Assembly: GCF_019710575.1 (NCBI RefSeq)
Contig: NZ_JAHWFK010000041.1
Coordinates: forward strand, 170,155 to 234,154
Source: Paractinoplanes polyasparticus
Lineage (GTDB): Bacteria; Actinomycetota; Actinomycetes; Mycobacteriales; Micromonosporaceae
Direction: 5' to 3'
DNA length: 64,000 bases
Of the stretch, positions 1 to 8,428 are shown piece by piece (positions within the stretch are counted from its first letter, which is position 1; the number at the start of each line of letters is the position of its first letter). Position numbers and translations under genes: made by a program. The notes below the pieces were generated by a model. That model was not told where the DNA came from. It worked only from the letters and a program-made list of their open reading frames with translations, and did not search any database.

Positions 1-431
1 ATCTGCTGCGCGACGAGCGCGGCCTGGATGCCGTGGAACAGACCCTCGAGCCAGCCGACCAGCTGCGCCTGGGCGATGCGCAGCTCGGACTCGCTCGGCG
101 GGGTCTCGCCCTCGAACGGCAGGGACAGGCGCTCGAGCTCTTCGCGCAGCTCGGGGGCCAGGCCGTCTTCGAGCTCGGTGATCGAGCGCTGGTGGATCTC
201 GCGGAGCCGGCCGCGGCTGGCCTCGTCGAGCGGTGCCGCCCGGACCTCTTCGAGCAGCTGCTTGATCATGCTGCCGATGCGCATCACCTTGGCGGGCTGC
301 TCGATCAGGTTGCCGGGCTCTTCGGGGTTGACCGTCCCGTCGGCGTCCATGGTCCCCAGCGGACGCCCGTCGGGGCCGACCACGATGACGGAACCGTCGT
401 CCTGCTTGACGCTGCCTTGTTCGTCGGTCAT
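1..431 (-). CDS. bpa: Bacterial proteasome activator Bpa/PafE (partial, C-terminus outside window)
   Basis: ATP-independent ring-forming activator that opens the actinobacterial 20S proteasome for unfolded proteins. About 143 codons are present. The blocks EQPAKVMRIGSMIKQLLEEV, APLDEASRGRLREIH and QLVGWLEGLFHGIQ are, from memory, almost identical to M. tuberculosis Rv3780. The ATG start at 431 is followed by a short acidic variable leader, as usual in the family, and a GGGAAG lies upstream of it. The C-terminal tail that docks into the proteasome ring is cut off by the window edge, so it cannot be checked here. The identification itself is very secure. Confidence 0.93.
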   Translation of the reverse strand, partial: MTDEQGSVKQDDGSVIVVGPDGRPLGTMDADGTVNPEEPGNLIEQPAKVMRIGSMIKQLLEEVRAAPLDEASRGRLREIHQRSITELEDGLAPELREELERLSLPFEGETPPSESELRIAQAQLVGWLEGLFHGIQAALVAQQ

Positions 432-500
432 GCGATCCATCTTCCCGCACGGTCTCCAGTCATCCGCCAGCGCCCATGCCGTCTTTCGCAGTGTCCGAGG

Positions 501-1328
501 TCACTGCCTCAGCTCGGCTACGACGCACTTCACACTGCCGCCGCCCCGCTTGAGCTCGGACAGGTCGACGTGCACGGGCTGATAGCCGGCCGCACGCACC
601 TTGTCGCCCATCGCCGTCGCCTCGGTGTTGAGAACGACGTGGCGGCCGTCGCTGACCAGGTTGAGGCCGAACGCCTCGGCGTCGGAGCGGTCGGCGAGCA
701 CGGCGTCCGGGAAGAGCTGGGCGAGCACGCGCTGCGAGGCCGGCGAGAACGCACCGGGGTAGTAGGTGACGTGCCGATCGTCGAGGGCGGCCAGGGCGGT
801 GTCGAGGTGGTAGAAGGCCGGGTCGACCAGGCGCAGCGACACCACCGGACGGCCGAGCACCTCCTGGGCCTCCGCGTGCGCGGCCGGGTCGGTGCGGAAG
901 CCGTAGCCGGCGAGGACCAGGCCGCCGTACGCGCCGGGAAGGTAGGCGAAGTCGCCCTCGCCCTCGTTCACGTGCTGCGGCCCGGCGAAGTTCCAGCCCT
1001 GAACGGCGTAGAACTCGCGATGGGCGTCGGCCTCGGCGCCCCGCTGCGGGTGACGGAAGCGGGCGCCGTAGACGACGCCGTCGACCGAGAAGGCGCCGTT
1101 GGCCGCGTAGACCATGTCGGGCAGGCCGGGTACGGCGTCGAGCTGGTGCACACGGTGGCCGAGGTCGCCCAGCGTGTCACGCAGGACCTCCCACTGCTTG
1201 AGGGCCAGGGCGGCGTCGACCGGGACGGTCGTGTCCATCCACGGGTTGATGGCGTACTCGACCGTGAAATGCTGCGGAGGACACATGAGATATGTCCGGT
1301 TCCGCGGCCGGCGCTCGGTGTGGTTCAT
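501..1328 (-). CDS. ddaH: Dimethylarginine dimethylaminohydrolase (DDAH) family protein
   Basis: 275 residues, family-typical length. Guanidino-modifying-enzyme fold: DDAH converts N-dimethylarginine to citrulline and dimethylamine in the cytoplasm. Visible motifs are MCPPQHF near residue 15, the acidic NEGEGDF near 121-127, the catalytic-type His174 (FYHLDTAL) and the C-terminal nucleophile Cys268 in GGGSVKC. No Shine-Dalgarno sequence precedes the ATG. A TANNNT element (TACGCT) sits seven bases upstream of it, which suggests a leaderless mRNA. The gene diverges from an Lrp/AsnC regulator, a common arrangement for amino-acid catabolic genes. Substrate preference (methylarginine or another arginine derivative) cannot be read from sequence. 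Confidence 0.85.
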   Translation of the reverse strand: MNHTERRPRNRTYLMCPPQHFTVEYAINPWMDTTVPVDAALALKQWEVLRDTLGDLGHRVHQLDAVPGLPDMVYAANGAFSVDGVVYGARFRHPQRGAEADAHREFYAVQGWNFAGPQHVNEGEGDFAYLPGAYGGLVLAGYGFRTDPAAHAEAQEVLGRPVVSLRLVDPAFYHLDTALAALDDRHVTYYPGAFSPASQRVLAQLFPDAVLADRSDAEAFGLNLVSDGRHVVLNTEATAMGDKVRAAGYQPVHVDLSELKRGGGSVKCVVAELRQ

Positions 1329-1395
1329 GAGCTAGAGCGTAGGTAGGCTGCGATGCACGAAACAGCTAGAAATCTTGTCTCTTGGGGGCGAATCG
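1329..1395. promoter_or_regulatory. Divergent ddaH/lrp control region
   Basis: 67 bp between the two start codons. A direct repeat AGCTAGA occurs at 1330-1336 and 1364-1370, 34 bp apart, close to three helical turns, which would place both on one DNA face. On the minus strand TACGCT (1336-1341) is a candidate -10 element for a leaderless ddaH transcript. GGGGG at 1384-1388 serves as ribosome-binding site for the lrp gene. The repeat as Lrp-type operator is inference. Confidence 0.4.
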
Positions 1396-1854
1396 TTGCA
1401 ACTGGACGCCGTGGATCAGCGAATCATTGCGTTGCTGGTCGCTGACGCACGTTCGTCGTTCGCCGAGATCGGGGCGAAGGTCTCGCTCTCGGCTCCGGCG
1501 GTCAAGCGACGGGTCGACCGGCTTCGATCCCGTGGGGTGATCAAGGGGTTCACCACCGTCGTCGAACCGTCCGCCGTCGGCTGGACGACCGAGGCGTTCG
1601 TCGAGCTCTTCTGCACCGGGCGCACCACCCCGGCTCAGATCACGGTGGCCACCCGCCGCCACCCCGAGGTGGTGGGGGCCTACACGGTCTCCGGTGAGGC
1701 CGACGCCCTCGTGCACCTGCGCGCGGCCGACATCGGGCACCTCGAGCAGGTGCTCGAACGCCTGCGGGCCGAGCCGTTCGTCACCTCCACCCGCAGCATG
1801 ATCGTCCTGTCCCGTCTGGTCGAGACGCCGACGCCCGTCCCCGCGATGGATTGA
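1396..1854 (+). CDS. Lrp/AsnC family transcriptional regulator
   Basis: 152 residues from a TTG start giving LQLDAVDQRIIALLV, preceded by GGGGG seven bases upstream. An upstream in-frame TTG at 1375 would add seven residues without a better ribosome-binding site. Residues about 1-60 form the AsnC winged helix-turn-helix (AEIGAKVSLSAPAVKRRVD), and about 65-145 the RAM ligand-binding/oligomerisation domain (VVGAYTVSGEADALVHL). Transcribed divergently from ddaH, so it probably senses an amino acid and controls ddaH and itself. The exact ligand is unknown. Confidence 0.88.
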   Translation: MQLDAVDQRIIALLVADARSSFAEIGAKVSLSAPAVKRRVDRLRSRGVIKGFTTVVEPSAVGWTTEAFVELFCTGRTTPAQITVATRRHPEVVGAYTVSGEADALVHLRAADIGHLEQVLERLRAEPFVTSTRSMIVLSRLVETPTPVPAMD

Positions 1855-1894
1855 CCCGGGGAACCCGATCGCCGGCGGGCGCGTCCAACCGGAC

Positions 1895-3721
1895 ATGTCG
1901 CGTCGATCCTGGCTCTTGTCCGCACTGGCTGTCCTGCCGCTGGCCGCCTGCACCGCGTCCGGCCCGTCGGACGAGCCTTCGCCGGTCGCCGCACCGGCCC
2001 TGAAGCTCGTCGCGTTCGACTCCTGCGCCCAGCTCGAGAAGGAGCTGCGGGCAGCCGCCGAGAAGAGCTACGTCGCACCGCCACCCGTGCCCGGGAACGC
2101 CCGTGCCCTGGGCGGAGCCGAGGCGGCAAGCACGTCCGACTCCGGTTCTCATTCCGGCACCAATGTGCATGAGGTGGGCGTCGACGAGCCCGACATCGTG
2201 AAGACCGACGGGCGGCGGATCGTCGCCATCTCGGGCGGCGTGCTGCGCGTGGTCGACACGGCGGCCCGCCGGCAGACGGGGAAGCTCGACCTCGGCCTCC
2301 AGGCGTTCGGCGAGCCCACGCTGTTGCTGGCCGGCGACCACGCGCTCGTGCTCGCCGACGGGGGCGGAATCTCGCCGCTGCGCGATGACACCCGGATCAT
2401 CCGGCCCGGCAACGGCCGCTCCGAGGTGCTGCTCGTCGACCTCACGGGCGGCACGCCGCGGCTGCTCAGCCGTTACCGCGGCGACGGCCGGCTGGTCGAC
2501 GCCCGCCAGCACGGCAGCGTGGCCCGCGTCGTGATCAGCAGTAGCCCGGACTTCCAGTTCCCGTACCGGGGCGACCCCCAGCCCGAGAACGTGATGCAGG
2601 ACGACCGGGGCAGCATCGAACGCGCGCCGATGGAGGCGTGGCTGCCCAGCTGGGAGATCACCACCGGCGGCGCGACGACCCGGGGGCGGCTCGAGTGCTC
2701 GGCGGTGAGCCGGCCGGAGTCGTACTCGGGTCTGTCGATGCTGCGGGTGCTCTCCTTCGACCTGAACGCGACCGCCCTCGGCGACGGGGAGCCGGCCGCG
2801 GTGGTCGCCGACGGGGACGCCGTCTACGGCAGCGCCGGCAGTCTCTACATCGCGAACAACCAGAACTGGCGGATGAACGCCGCCGGGACCGACGCCGGGC
2901 GGGCGGCCCCGCCGGACGGCACCGACATCTACCGGTTCAGCCTGCCGCCCGTGGGCCAGCCGCTCTACGTGGCGTCGGGCAAGGTGCCGGGGCGGCTGCT
3001 CAACCAGTACTCGATGTCCGAGTGGGACGGTCACCTGCGGGTCGCCACGACGAGCTGGACGGACGACGCCTCGGCGGTGCGGGTGCTGCGCGAGAAGGAC
3101 GGCAAGCTGGTCGAGGTCGGTGCGGTCGAGGGTCTCGGCCGGGGTGAACGCATCTATTCCGTACGGTTCATCGGCCCCCGCGGCTATGTGGTGACCTTCC
3201 GCCAGACCGATCCGCTCTACAGCCTCGACCTCGCCGTGCCGCAGAAGCCCCGGGTCACCGGCGAGCTGAAGATCACGGGCTACTCGGCGCACCTGCAGCC
3301 GGTGGGCGAGAACAGGCTGATCGGCGTCGGGCAGGAGGCAACGGCCCAGGGCCGGCCGACCGGCATGCAGGTGTCCCTGTTCGACGTCACCGACCCGGCC
3401 GCGCCCCGGCGCCTCGACCAGCATGTGGTGCCGGGCGGGTCGTCGGAGGCCGAGTCGGACCCGCACGCGATCCTCTGGTGGCCGGCGAACGGGCTGCTGG
3501 TGCTGCCGGTGGCCGACGCCCGAGCCGACGGCGCGCTCGCCCTGCGGGTGACCCGCGACCGGATCGAGCAGACCACCAGGCTGGCGGCCGCGGCCACGGA
3601 CTCGGGCCCGATGCGCCGGGCGGTCGTCGTCGGCGACGTGTTGTGGTCGGTCACCGACGGCGGCGTGCTCGCCTCGAACCTGTCCACCCTGAAGCAGGTC
3701 GGCTGGGTCGACCTGAAGTGA
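1895..3721 (+). CDS. Secreted beta-propeller domain lipoprotein
   Basis: 608 residues. The N-terminus MSRRSWLLSALAVLPLAAC has arginines, a hydrophobic core and a lipobox LAAC with Cys19 as lipidation site, so the protein should be a membrane-anchored extracellular lipoprotein. The remainder is the actinobacterial/archaeal secreted beta-propeller family, recognised by NVHEVGVDEPDIVKTDG at about residue 88, followed by repeated beta-rich blade segments such as ILRVVDT-like, GYVVTFRQTDPLYSLDL and VSLFDVTDPAAPRRL. Biochemical function of the family is not established. It stands alone and converges with the next gene over a hairpin at 3734-3767. Confidence 0.82.
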   Translation: MSRRSWLLSALAVLPLAACTASGPSDEPSPVAAPALKLVAFDSCAQLEKELRAAAEKSYVAPPPVPGNARALGGAEAASTSDSGSHSGTNVHEVGVDEPDIVKTDGRRIVAISGGVLRVVDTAARRQTGKLDLGLQAFGEPTLLLAGDHALVLADGGGISPLRDDTRIIRPGNGRSEVLLVDLTGGTPRLLSRYRGDGRLVDARQHGSVARVVISSSPDFQFPYRGDPQPENVMQDDRGSIERAPMEAWLPSWEITTGGATTRGRLECSAVSRPESYSGLSMLRVLSFDLNATALGDGEPAAVVADGDAVYGSAGSLYIANNQNWRMNAAGTDAGRAAPPDGTDIYRFSLPPVGQPLYVASGKVPGRLLNQYSMSEWDGHLRVATTSWTDDASAVRVLREKDGKLVEVGAVEGLGRGERIYSVRFIGPRGYVVTFRQTDPLYSLDLAVPQKPRVTGELKITGYSAHLQPVGENRLIGVGQEATAQGRPTGMQVSLFDVTDPAAPRRLDQHVVPGGSSEAESDPHAILWWPANGLLVLPVADARADGALALRVTRDRIEQTTRLAAAATDSGPMRRAVVVGDVLWSVTDGGVLASNLSTLKQVGWVDLK

Positions 3722-3733
3722 CTGGGGCTTGTC

Positions 3734-3767
3734 CTGCCGGTCCGCACTCAGCCCCGCGGGCCGGCAG
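3734..3767. terminator. Convergent hairpin between lipoprotein and YbjN-like genes
   Basis: A 12-bp stem (CTGCCGGTCCGC / GCGGGCCGGCAG, one mismatch pairing as G-T in RNA) with a 10-base loop lies in the 56-bp gap between two convergent stop codons. There is no U-run, so it is a candidate bidirectional terminator of the U-poor actinobacterial kind. Confidence 0.45.
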
Positions 3768-3777
3768 GGCAGGCCCC

Positions 3778-4866
3778 TTACAGATACATGCCGGTGCGGT
3801 GATCCTCGGCCGGCTCCTTCGCGGGGGCCGGCTTGTCGCCCTCGCCGAAGAACCGCTTGCCGCCGAACTCGCCGTGCAACCGGTCGTCCAGCTCGTCGGC
3901 CAAGCCGGTCATGACCTGCACGGCCAGCATGAGGTGGGTGGCCTGGAAGTTGCGGCCGAAGACCGGGATCGACGCCCACACGGTGTCCTGCGCGGCGTAG
4001 AGCCGGCCGATCGGCATCCGGTTGGTCAGCTCGGACAGCTTCACATAGAGCGTCTCGGTCGGCTCGACCTCGGTGAGGATCGGCGAGAACACGTCGACCA
4101 GCGGCGGATTGTCGCGCACTCGCACGAAGACCATCGCCGACCCGGCCCGGATGCCGATGTCGCCGTCGGCGTCCACCTGCAACTGGTCGACCGTGGTCTT
4201 GGACATGGTGGCGACCACCGTGCGGACCCGCTCGTCGAGCGGGACGACCTCGTCGGCCGCGTCGGCCAGCGCGGCCGCGAGCACGCCGTCCTCGGCGATG
4301 TCGTCGAGGCTCAGCTCGTCGTCGATGCTCGGCTCGTGCCGGGCGGTGGCCAGCGGCGCGGTGTCGAGGGGCTCGTCGTTCTCGTCGTGCACGAGGTAGA
4401 CCAGGAACGCCGGGTGCGGTGCGCCGTAGACGTCGCGCAGCGTGCGGGCGACCACGGTGGCCAGCCGGTTGCTGTTGTCCTGAGTGGAGCTCAGGCCGAA
4501 CGAGTCGCCCGAGCCCGCCAGCACGCCCGGCGGCGACCAGCCCAGCGCGACCAGGTCGGCGATCGAACTGCGGTCCATCCGGTAGCCCTCGGGCAGTCCC
4601 GCGTTGCCGATCGCCAGTGCCTCGACCACGCTGTCCTCGAGCACCCGGATGCTCACCGAGTACACGGCGAGACCGGTGCCCGACGCCGTCGGGTCGAGAG
4701 TCAGGTCGACGTGCGCGCCCGGGGCCAGGGTCGGCAGCAGGCCGGCCAGGGCCCGTGCGAACTCTCGCCACGCCTCACCGACCTTTGCCCGCAGGTCGGC
4801 CGTGGTGGGTTCGTCGAGGATCACACCCTCGCTGGATTCGCTGCCCTCGGCGCTCTGTGCCGTCAT
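3778..4866 (-). CDS. YbjN/type III chaperone-like (TY-Chap) domain protein
   Basis: 362 residues. The start ATG at 4866 is chosen because GGAGGTG lies seven bases upstream; a longer frame to 4980 has no such signal. The protein is acidic and soluble, without signal peptide or membrane segment. The segment around residues 215-330 (RVRTVVATMSKTTVDQLQVD ... VFVRVRDNPPLVDVFSPIL) resembles the actinobacterial YbjN / CesT-type peptide-binding chaperone fold, a group of proteins with no known substrate. The N-terminal half looks like a second diverged copy of the same fold. Function unknown; assignment is from pattern memory only. Confidence 0.6.
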   Translation of the reverse strand: MTAQSAEGSESSEGVILDEPTTADLRAKVGEAWREFARALAGLLPTLAPGAHVDLTLDPTASGTGLAVYSVSIRVLEDSVVEALAIGNAGLPEGYRMDRSSIADLVALGWSPPGVLAGSGDSFGLSSTQDNSNRLATVVARTLRDVYGAPHPAFLVYLVHDENDEPLDTAPLATARHEPSIDDELSLDDIAEDGVLAAALADAADEVVPLDERVRTVVATMSKTTVDQLQVDADGDIGIRAGSAMVFVRVRDNPPLVDVFSPILTEVEPTETLYVKLSELTNRMPIGRLYAAQDTVWASIPVFGRNFQATHLMLAVQVMTGLADELDDRLHGEFGGKRFFGEGDKPAPAKEPAEDHRTGMYL

Positions 4867-4924
4867 GATCGTCACCTCCGCTCCCGCCACCCTATCGAGC
4901 GGCGTCCGCCCCATCGCCCCGCTC

Positions 4925-5182
4925 TCAGGGGATGGGCGGTTCGGCCCCTTCGCCGGGTGACCAGGACACGGCCAACTCACTCAACCGGGCGGCGAGCTCG
5001 GCCGGATCGGCGCCCCGGCCGACGGCCACTCCGAGCAGGTAGGCGGTCACGGGCGCGCCCGGACGCACCACGCCGTGGGCGACGTCACGGGCCAGGTCGA
5101 GCACCAGCCGCGTCGGAATGTCGGCCGGATCGACACCGGCCCGCCGGCCGGCCGCCGCCAGCCAGGCGTCGAGTTCATTCAT
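4925..5182 (-). CDS. DUF6457 domain protein
   Basis: 85 residues, small helical protein (MNELDAWLAAAGRRAGVD ... ARDVAHGVVRPGAPVTAYLLG). Its ATG overlaps the mobA stop codon by the ATGA arrangement at 5179-5182, so it is translationally coupled to mobA. Small proteins of this type regularly follow mobA in actinobacteria, so a role connected with molybdenum cofactor work is likely, but no activity is known. Confidence 0.75.
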   Translation of the reverse strand: MNELDAWLAAAGRRAGVDPADIPTRLVLDLARDVAHGVVRPGAPVTAYLLGVAVGRGADPAELAARLSELAVSWSPGEGAEPPIP

Positions 5183-5778
5183 CGAGCCCACTCTTCGGCG
5201 GTGCGCAGATCGTCGTCGGTGTCGCAGTCGAACCAGGGGGGCGGGCCCGGCCGTCGCCACGAGACCTCGGCGACCCGCATGTGGTTCATCAGTTCGCGGA
5301 CCGAGGCGCCGTCCAGACGGCCGCGCTCCTCGATCAGGTGGTCGATCGCCTGACGCAGGGCGGCCGTGCGCCAGACCCCGCACAGCATCTGTCGCCGGCC
5401 CTCGGCGTCGCGGTAGACCGCACCCTGCATCGGCGCCGACTCGGCGGTCAGGCGCAGCACGTCGATCGCCTCACCGGTGAGCAGCGGCAGGTCAGCGGCG
5501 AGCAGCGCCGTGTAGGAGACGTCGTCGGGCACCAGCGCCAGACCAGCCGCGGTGGCCGCCACCGGGCCGCTGCCGGGCGGATCCTCCCTGGTGGAGTGCA
5601 CCTGCACGGGCAGGTCGGGCGGCACCCGGCCGACGACGATCCGAGGGTCGGCGTCGTGCACCGCGGCCAGCACGCGGGTCAGCATGGACTGCCCGGCCAC
5701 GGTCAGGGTCGGCTTGTCCGCACCACCCATCCGCCGCGCAGCTCCGCCGGCCAGCACCACCGCCGCATATCCCCCCAC
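5179..5778 (-). CDS. mobA: Molybdenum cofactor guanylyltransferase MobA-like
   Basis: 199 residues from a GTG start. Nucleotidyltransferase that attaches GMP to molybdopterin. The N-terminal signature VVLAGGAARRMGGADKPTL (LAGGxxxRMGGxDK) is the GTP/phosphate loop with the conserved lysine. LLAADLPLLTGEAIDVL carries the metal-binding aspartate, and residues about 70-85 (DPPGSGPVAATAAGL) contain the conserved GP segment. Two related families, MobA and MocA, share these motifs; location beside fdhD and the other cofactor genes favours molybdenum. Coupled by 4 bases to the downstream DUF6457 gene. Confidence 0.85.
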   Translation of the reverse strand: MGGYAAVVLAGGAARRMGGADKPTLTVAGQSMLTRVLAAVHDADPRIVVGRVPPDLPVQVHSTREDPPGSGPVAATAAGLALVPDDVSYTALLAADLPLLTGEAIDVLRLTAESAPMQGAVYRDAEGRRQMLCGVWRTAALRQAIDHLIEERGRLDGASVRELMNHMRVAEVSWRRPGPPPWFDCDTDDDLRTAEEWAR

Positions 5779-5917
5779 GTACGTACCGTATCCCGACCGC
5801 GTGTCCAGCGTGACCGCGCGCTCAGTTACCAGTCGTTGATCACTGTGTGTCCCAGGAGTATCGGTGCGTCCCCGTCCGAGGCGGGCCGGACGCCGCCGAC
5901 CGGCCTACGCTCGACCC

Positions 5918-6745
5918 ATGGCGAGGACGATGACCCGGCGACCAGTCGTGAAGATCAATTTGGATGCGACCGGCGACCCCCGCCGCCGCCCGGACGACCT
6001 CGCCGCCGAGGAACCGCTCGAGATCCGCGTCCGCAAGGCGCCGCTGGCGGTCACCATGCGCACCCCGGGGCAGGACATCGACCTGGCCATGGGCTTCCTG
6101 CTGACCGAGGGCATCATCGGCAGCGCCGACGACGTGGTGACCGCGCAGTTGTGCGCCGGCACCGACACCCCGAACACCTACAACGTGGTCGACGTCGTGC
6201 TGGGGGCCGAGGTGCCGCCGCCGGTCACCGATCCGAGCCGCAACTTCTACACCACCAGCTCGTGCGGTGTGTGCGGCAAGGCCAGCATCGACGCCGTGCG
6301 CACCCGTTCGCAGTTCGACGTCGCAGCCGACACGCTCACCGTTGCCGCCGGCACTCTCGTCGAGCTGCCCGACCGCCTGCGCGCGGCCCAGCGCACCTTC
6401 GACCGTACGGGTGGCCTGCACGCGGCCGGTCTGTTCACCGCCGACGGCGAACTGGTGGTGCTGCGCGAGGACGTGGGCCGCCACAACGCCGTCGACAAGG
6501 TGATCGGGTGGGCGCTGCGCGAGGGACGGCTGCCGTTGACCGGGCACCTGCTGCTCGTCTCGGGGCGGGCCAGCTTCGAGCTCACCCAGAAGGCCTGGAT
6601 GGCCGGGCTCCCGCTGCTCGCGGCCGTGTCGGCGCCGAGCACACTGGCGGCCGAGCTCGCCGACGAGGCGGGGATGACGCTGGTCGGCTTCCTGCGCGGC
6701 CGGAGCATGAACGTCTACACGTCGCCGGAGCGGATCACCGTCTGA
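5918..6745 (+). CDS. fdhD: Formate dehydrogenase accessory sulfurtransferase FdhD
   Basis: 275 residues from ATG at 5918; the frame is open further upstream but MARTMTRRPVVKINLD is a typical start. FdhD passes sulfur from IscS-type desulfurase to the molybdenum cofactor before insertion into formate dehydrogenase. The catalytic pair Cys116/Cys119 is present in SSCGVCGKASID, and the conserved FTADGELVVLREDVGRHNAV and LVSGRASFELTQKA blocks are intact. Divergent from mobA with about 140 bp between them. No formate dehydrogenase structural gene lies in this window. Confidence 0.95.
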   Translation: MARTMTRRPVVKINLDATGDPRRRPDDLAAEEPLEIRVRKAPLAVTMRTPGQDIDLAMGFLLTEGIIGSADDVVTAQLCAGTDTPNTYNVVDVVLGAEVPPPVTDPSRNFYTTSSCGVCGKASIDAVRTRSQFDVAADTLTVAAGTLVELPDRLRAAQRTFDRTGGLHAAGLFTADGELVVLREDVGRHNAVDKVIGWALREGRLPLTGHLLLVSGRASFELTQKAWMAGLPLLAAVSAPSTLAAELADEAGMTLVGFLRGRSMNVYTSPERITV

Positions 6746-6808
6746 GGCGGCCCTCCGGTTCGGGCGTGGCTGAGGGCTGCCTTCCGGTCGACACCATGGC
6801 CCGTACAT

Positions 6809-7789
6809 CTAGGCAGCCCTTCCCCGCACCGAGCCCGCCGGCGGGCCGAAGTCCTCGACGGCCTCGTGGCTGATGCCGGCGGCCAGCAGACGGTCGAGGA
6901 TCGTGGCGAAGCGGTGGTACGGGTCGTGCCGCAGCGCCCGGTCGACCGCCACCCGGGCCAGCGGACCCAGCCCGACCCGCCACGCCGCATAACCCAGCAG
7001 CGCGGCCGGGCCAGGCACGAAAGGCACCTCGACCCGGCGGGTCGTCTCGGTCCACAGCCGCAGGTGCCAGGGCTCGTCGGAGATGCGGTTGACCGCGAAG
7101 TCGAACGCCGTCCGGCCGATCAACAGGGCGCCCAGCCAAGCCGTCTCGTCGTACGTCAGGGACCGGCCCGCCGCATGCTGTCGCTCCGCATGGAGCACCG
7201 CCTTGCGACCGGCCCGCCCCATCAGGGTGCGGGGAAGCCCCTCGCCGAGCTTCAAGTTCAGGGCCGCCGTGGCAGCGGCCATCTGGCGGCGCTCCTCGCC
7301 CTCGACGGCGGCCACCTGCTCGACCAGCTTCTGCCGGTTGGGCAGCGCGACCTGACCCTGGAAGACCGCGGCGGCGGCGATCGGGCTGTGCGGCGACGGG
7401 ACGGGAAGGCCCTCGGGCGGGCAGCAGCCCGGGTCGGCGCAGCCGAACGACCACCAGCGGCCGGCGGTGATCCGCAACTGGTCGCGCACCCGGACGCCGG
7501 CCCGGTTCAAGGCGGCCACGAGGGCGCCGATCGTCCGGTTGACCGGCTCGGGCGGGCCGAAGCCGAGGAGCGAGACGGACTGTGCCTTCTGCCGGGCGAC
7601 CATCTGCGCTATCGGGCCGGTGTCGTCGGCGCCGGGCGGCGGCAGGTCGTGCCGACCGACGAAGCTGACGGCGCGCCCGACCGTGCCGATCACCACGAGG
7701 CTGTCGGCCGGATGGAAGCCGAGCAGGTACGGCGTGACGGCGATGAGGTCGGCGGGGCTACGGACGACGATCGTGCATTCGGGGTTCAT
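6809..7789 (-). CDS. DUF4192 family protein
   Basis: 326 residues. The N-terminal VVRSPADLIAVTPYLLGFHP followed by ADSLVVIG is the hallmark of DUF4192, an actinobacterial cytoplasmic family of unknown function. A Cys-rich turn FGCADPGCCPPEG occurs near residue 115. The C-terminal part (WLGALLIGRTAFDFAVN ... AAWRVGLGPLARVAVDRAL) is helical. The ATG start at 7789 is the first of the conserved segment. It converges with fdhD, separated by 63 bp. Confidence 0.85.
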   Translation of the reverse strand: MNPECTIVVRSPADLIAVTPYLLGFHPADSLVVIGTVGRAVSFVGRHDLPPPGADDTGPIAQMVARQKAQSVSLLGFGPPEPVNRTIGALVAALNRAGVRVRDQLRITAGRWWSFGCADPGCCPPEGLPVPSPHSPIAAAAVFQGQVALPNRQKLVEQVAAVEGEERRQMAAATAALNLKLGEGLPRTLMGRAGRKAVLHAERQHAAGRSLTYDETAWLGALLIGRTAFDFAVNRISDEPWHLRLWTETTRRVEVPFVPGPAALLGYAAWRVGLGPLARVAVDRALRHDPYHRFATILDRLLAAGISHEAVEDFGPPAGSVRGRAA

Positions 7790-7868
7790 GCCGGGCAGCG
7801 TGGCCGACCGAGGGCCTTCCGCGAGTGCCAGGCCGACGGCCTGTGGACGACACGCGGGTTATCCACAG

Positions 7869-8372
7869 CTAGGAGCGGAACGGGAGCTCGTGCAGCTCCA
7901 GCCCCTCCTGCTGCCACTCGTGGGGAGCGCGGTTCAGGTCGAGGGTCAGTTCGAACGACGAGACGACGTCGTAGCCGGCCGCGTGCAGGCTGCGGATCGC
8001 GTCGACGTTGCGGGACTCGGGTGAGATCGTCAGCGCGGTCATGTTCCGCCGGCGGGCCTCGTCGGCGACGTGTCGCAGCAGCTTGCGCCCCACTCCTTTG
8101 TGGCGGTGGGAGACCGTGACCACGATCGGCTCGACCTCGCCCGCCCGGCCCCGGAGCACGAGCCCGACCAGCCCGATCACGCCGTCGTCGGCATGGTCGG
8201 CCACCCACAGCCCGCCCAGATCGAGCCGGGTGAGGTATTCCTCGAAGCCCTCACCGGCGTCCTCGTCGGGCACGCCGTACATCCGGTTGTGCTGGTTGGT
8301 CAGCTCGGACCACAGGCGACGACCCGCGGAGTGGTCACTCGGACGGTACGAACGCACTGCGACAGGGCTCAT
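7869..8372 (-). CDS. GNAT family N-acetyltransferase
   Basis: 167 residues. Acetyl-CoA dependent acyltransferase fold. The CoA-binding motif A VSHRHKGVGRKLLRHV (R-x-x-G-x-G/A) is intact, preceded by beta strands GLWVADHADDGVIGLVGLVL and followed by motif B SPESRNVDAIRSLHAAGYDVV. The start ATG at 8372 gives MSPVAVRSYRPSDHSA, a standard GNAT opening; the longer frame is not needed. Substrate cannot be predicted. A perfect TTATCCACA (DnaA-box sequence) lies just after its stop codon at 7859-7867. Confidence 0.85.
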   Translation of the reverse strand: MSPVAVRSYRPSDHSAGRRLWSELTNQHNRMYGVPDEDAGEGFEEYLTRLDLGGLWVADHADDGVIGLVGLVLRGRAGEVEPIVVTVSHRHKGVGRKLLRHVADEARRRNMTALTISPESRNVDAIRSLHAAGYDVVSSFELTLDLNRAPHEWQQEGLELHELPFRS

Positions 8373-8428
8373 GCCGACATTTTGACTCCGATTTTCCAGG
8401 GGCGTAAGCCGAAGCGGAAGATAAGGCA

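Noticed and set aside
1781..4771. Long open minus-strand frame, almost 1,000 codons, antisense to the lipoprotein and the lrp gene
   Set aside because: High GC keeps antisense frames open. It is Arg/Pro/Gly-rich, has no recognisable domain and opposes a well-supported lipoprotein.
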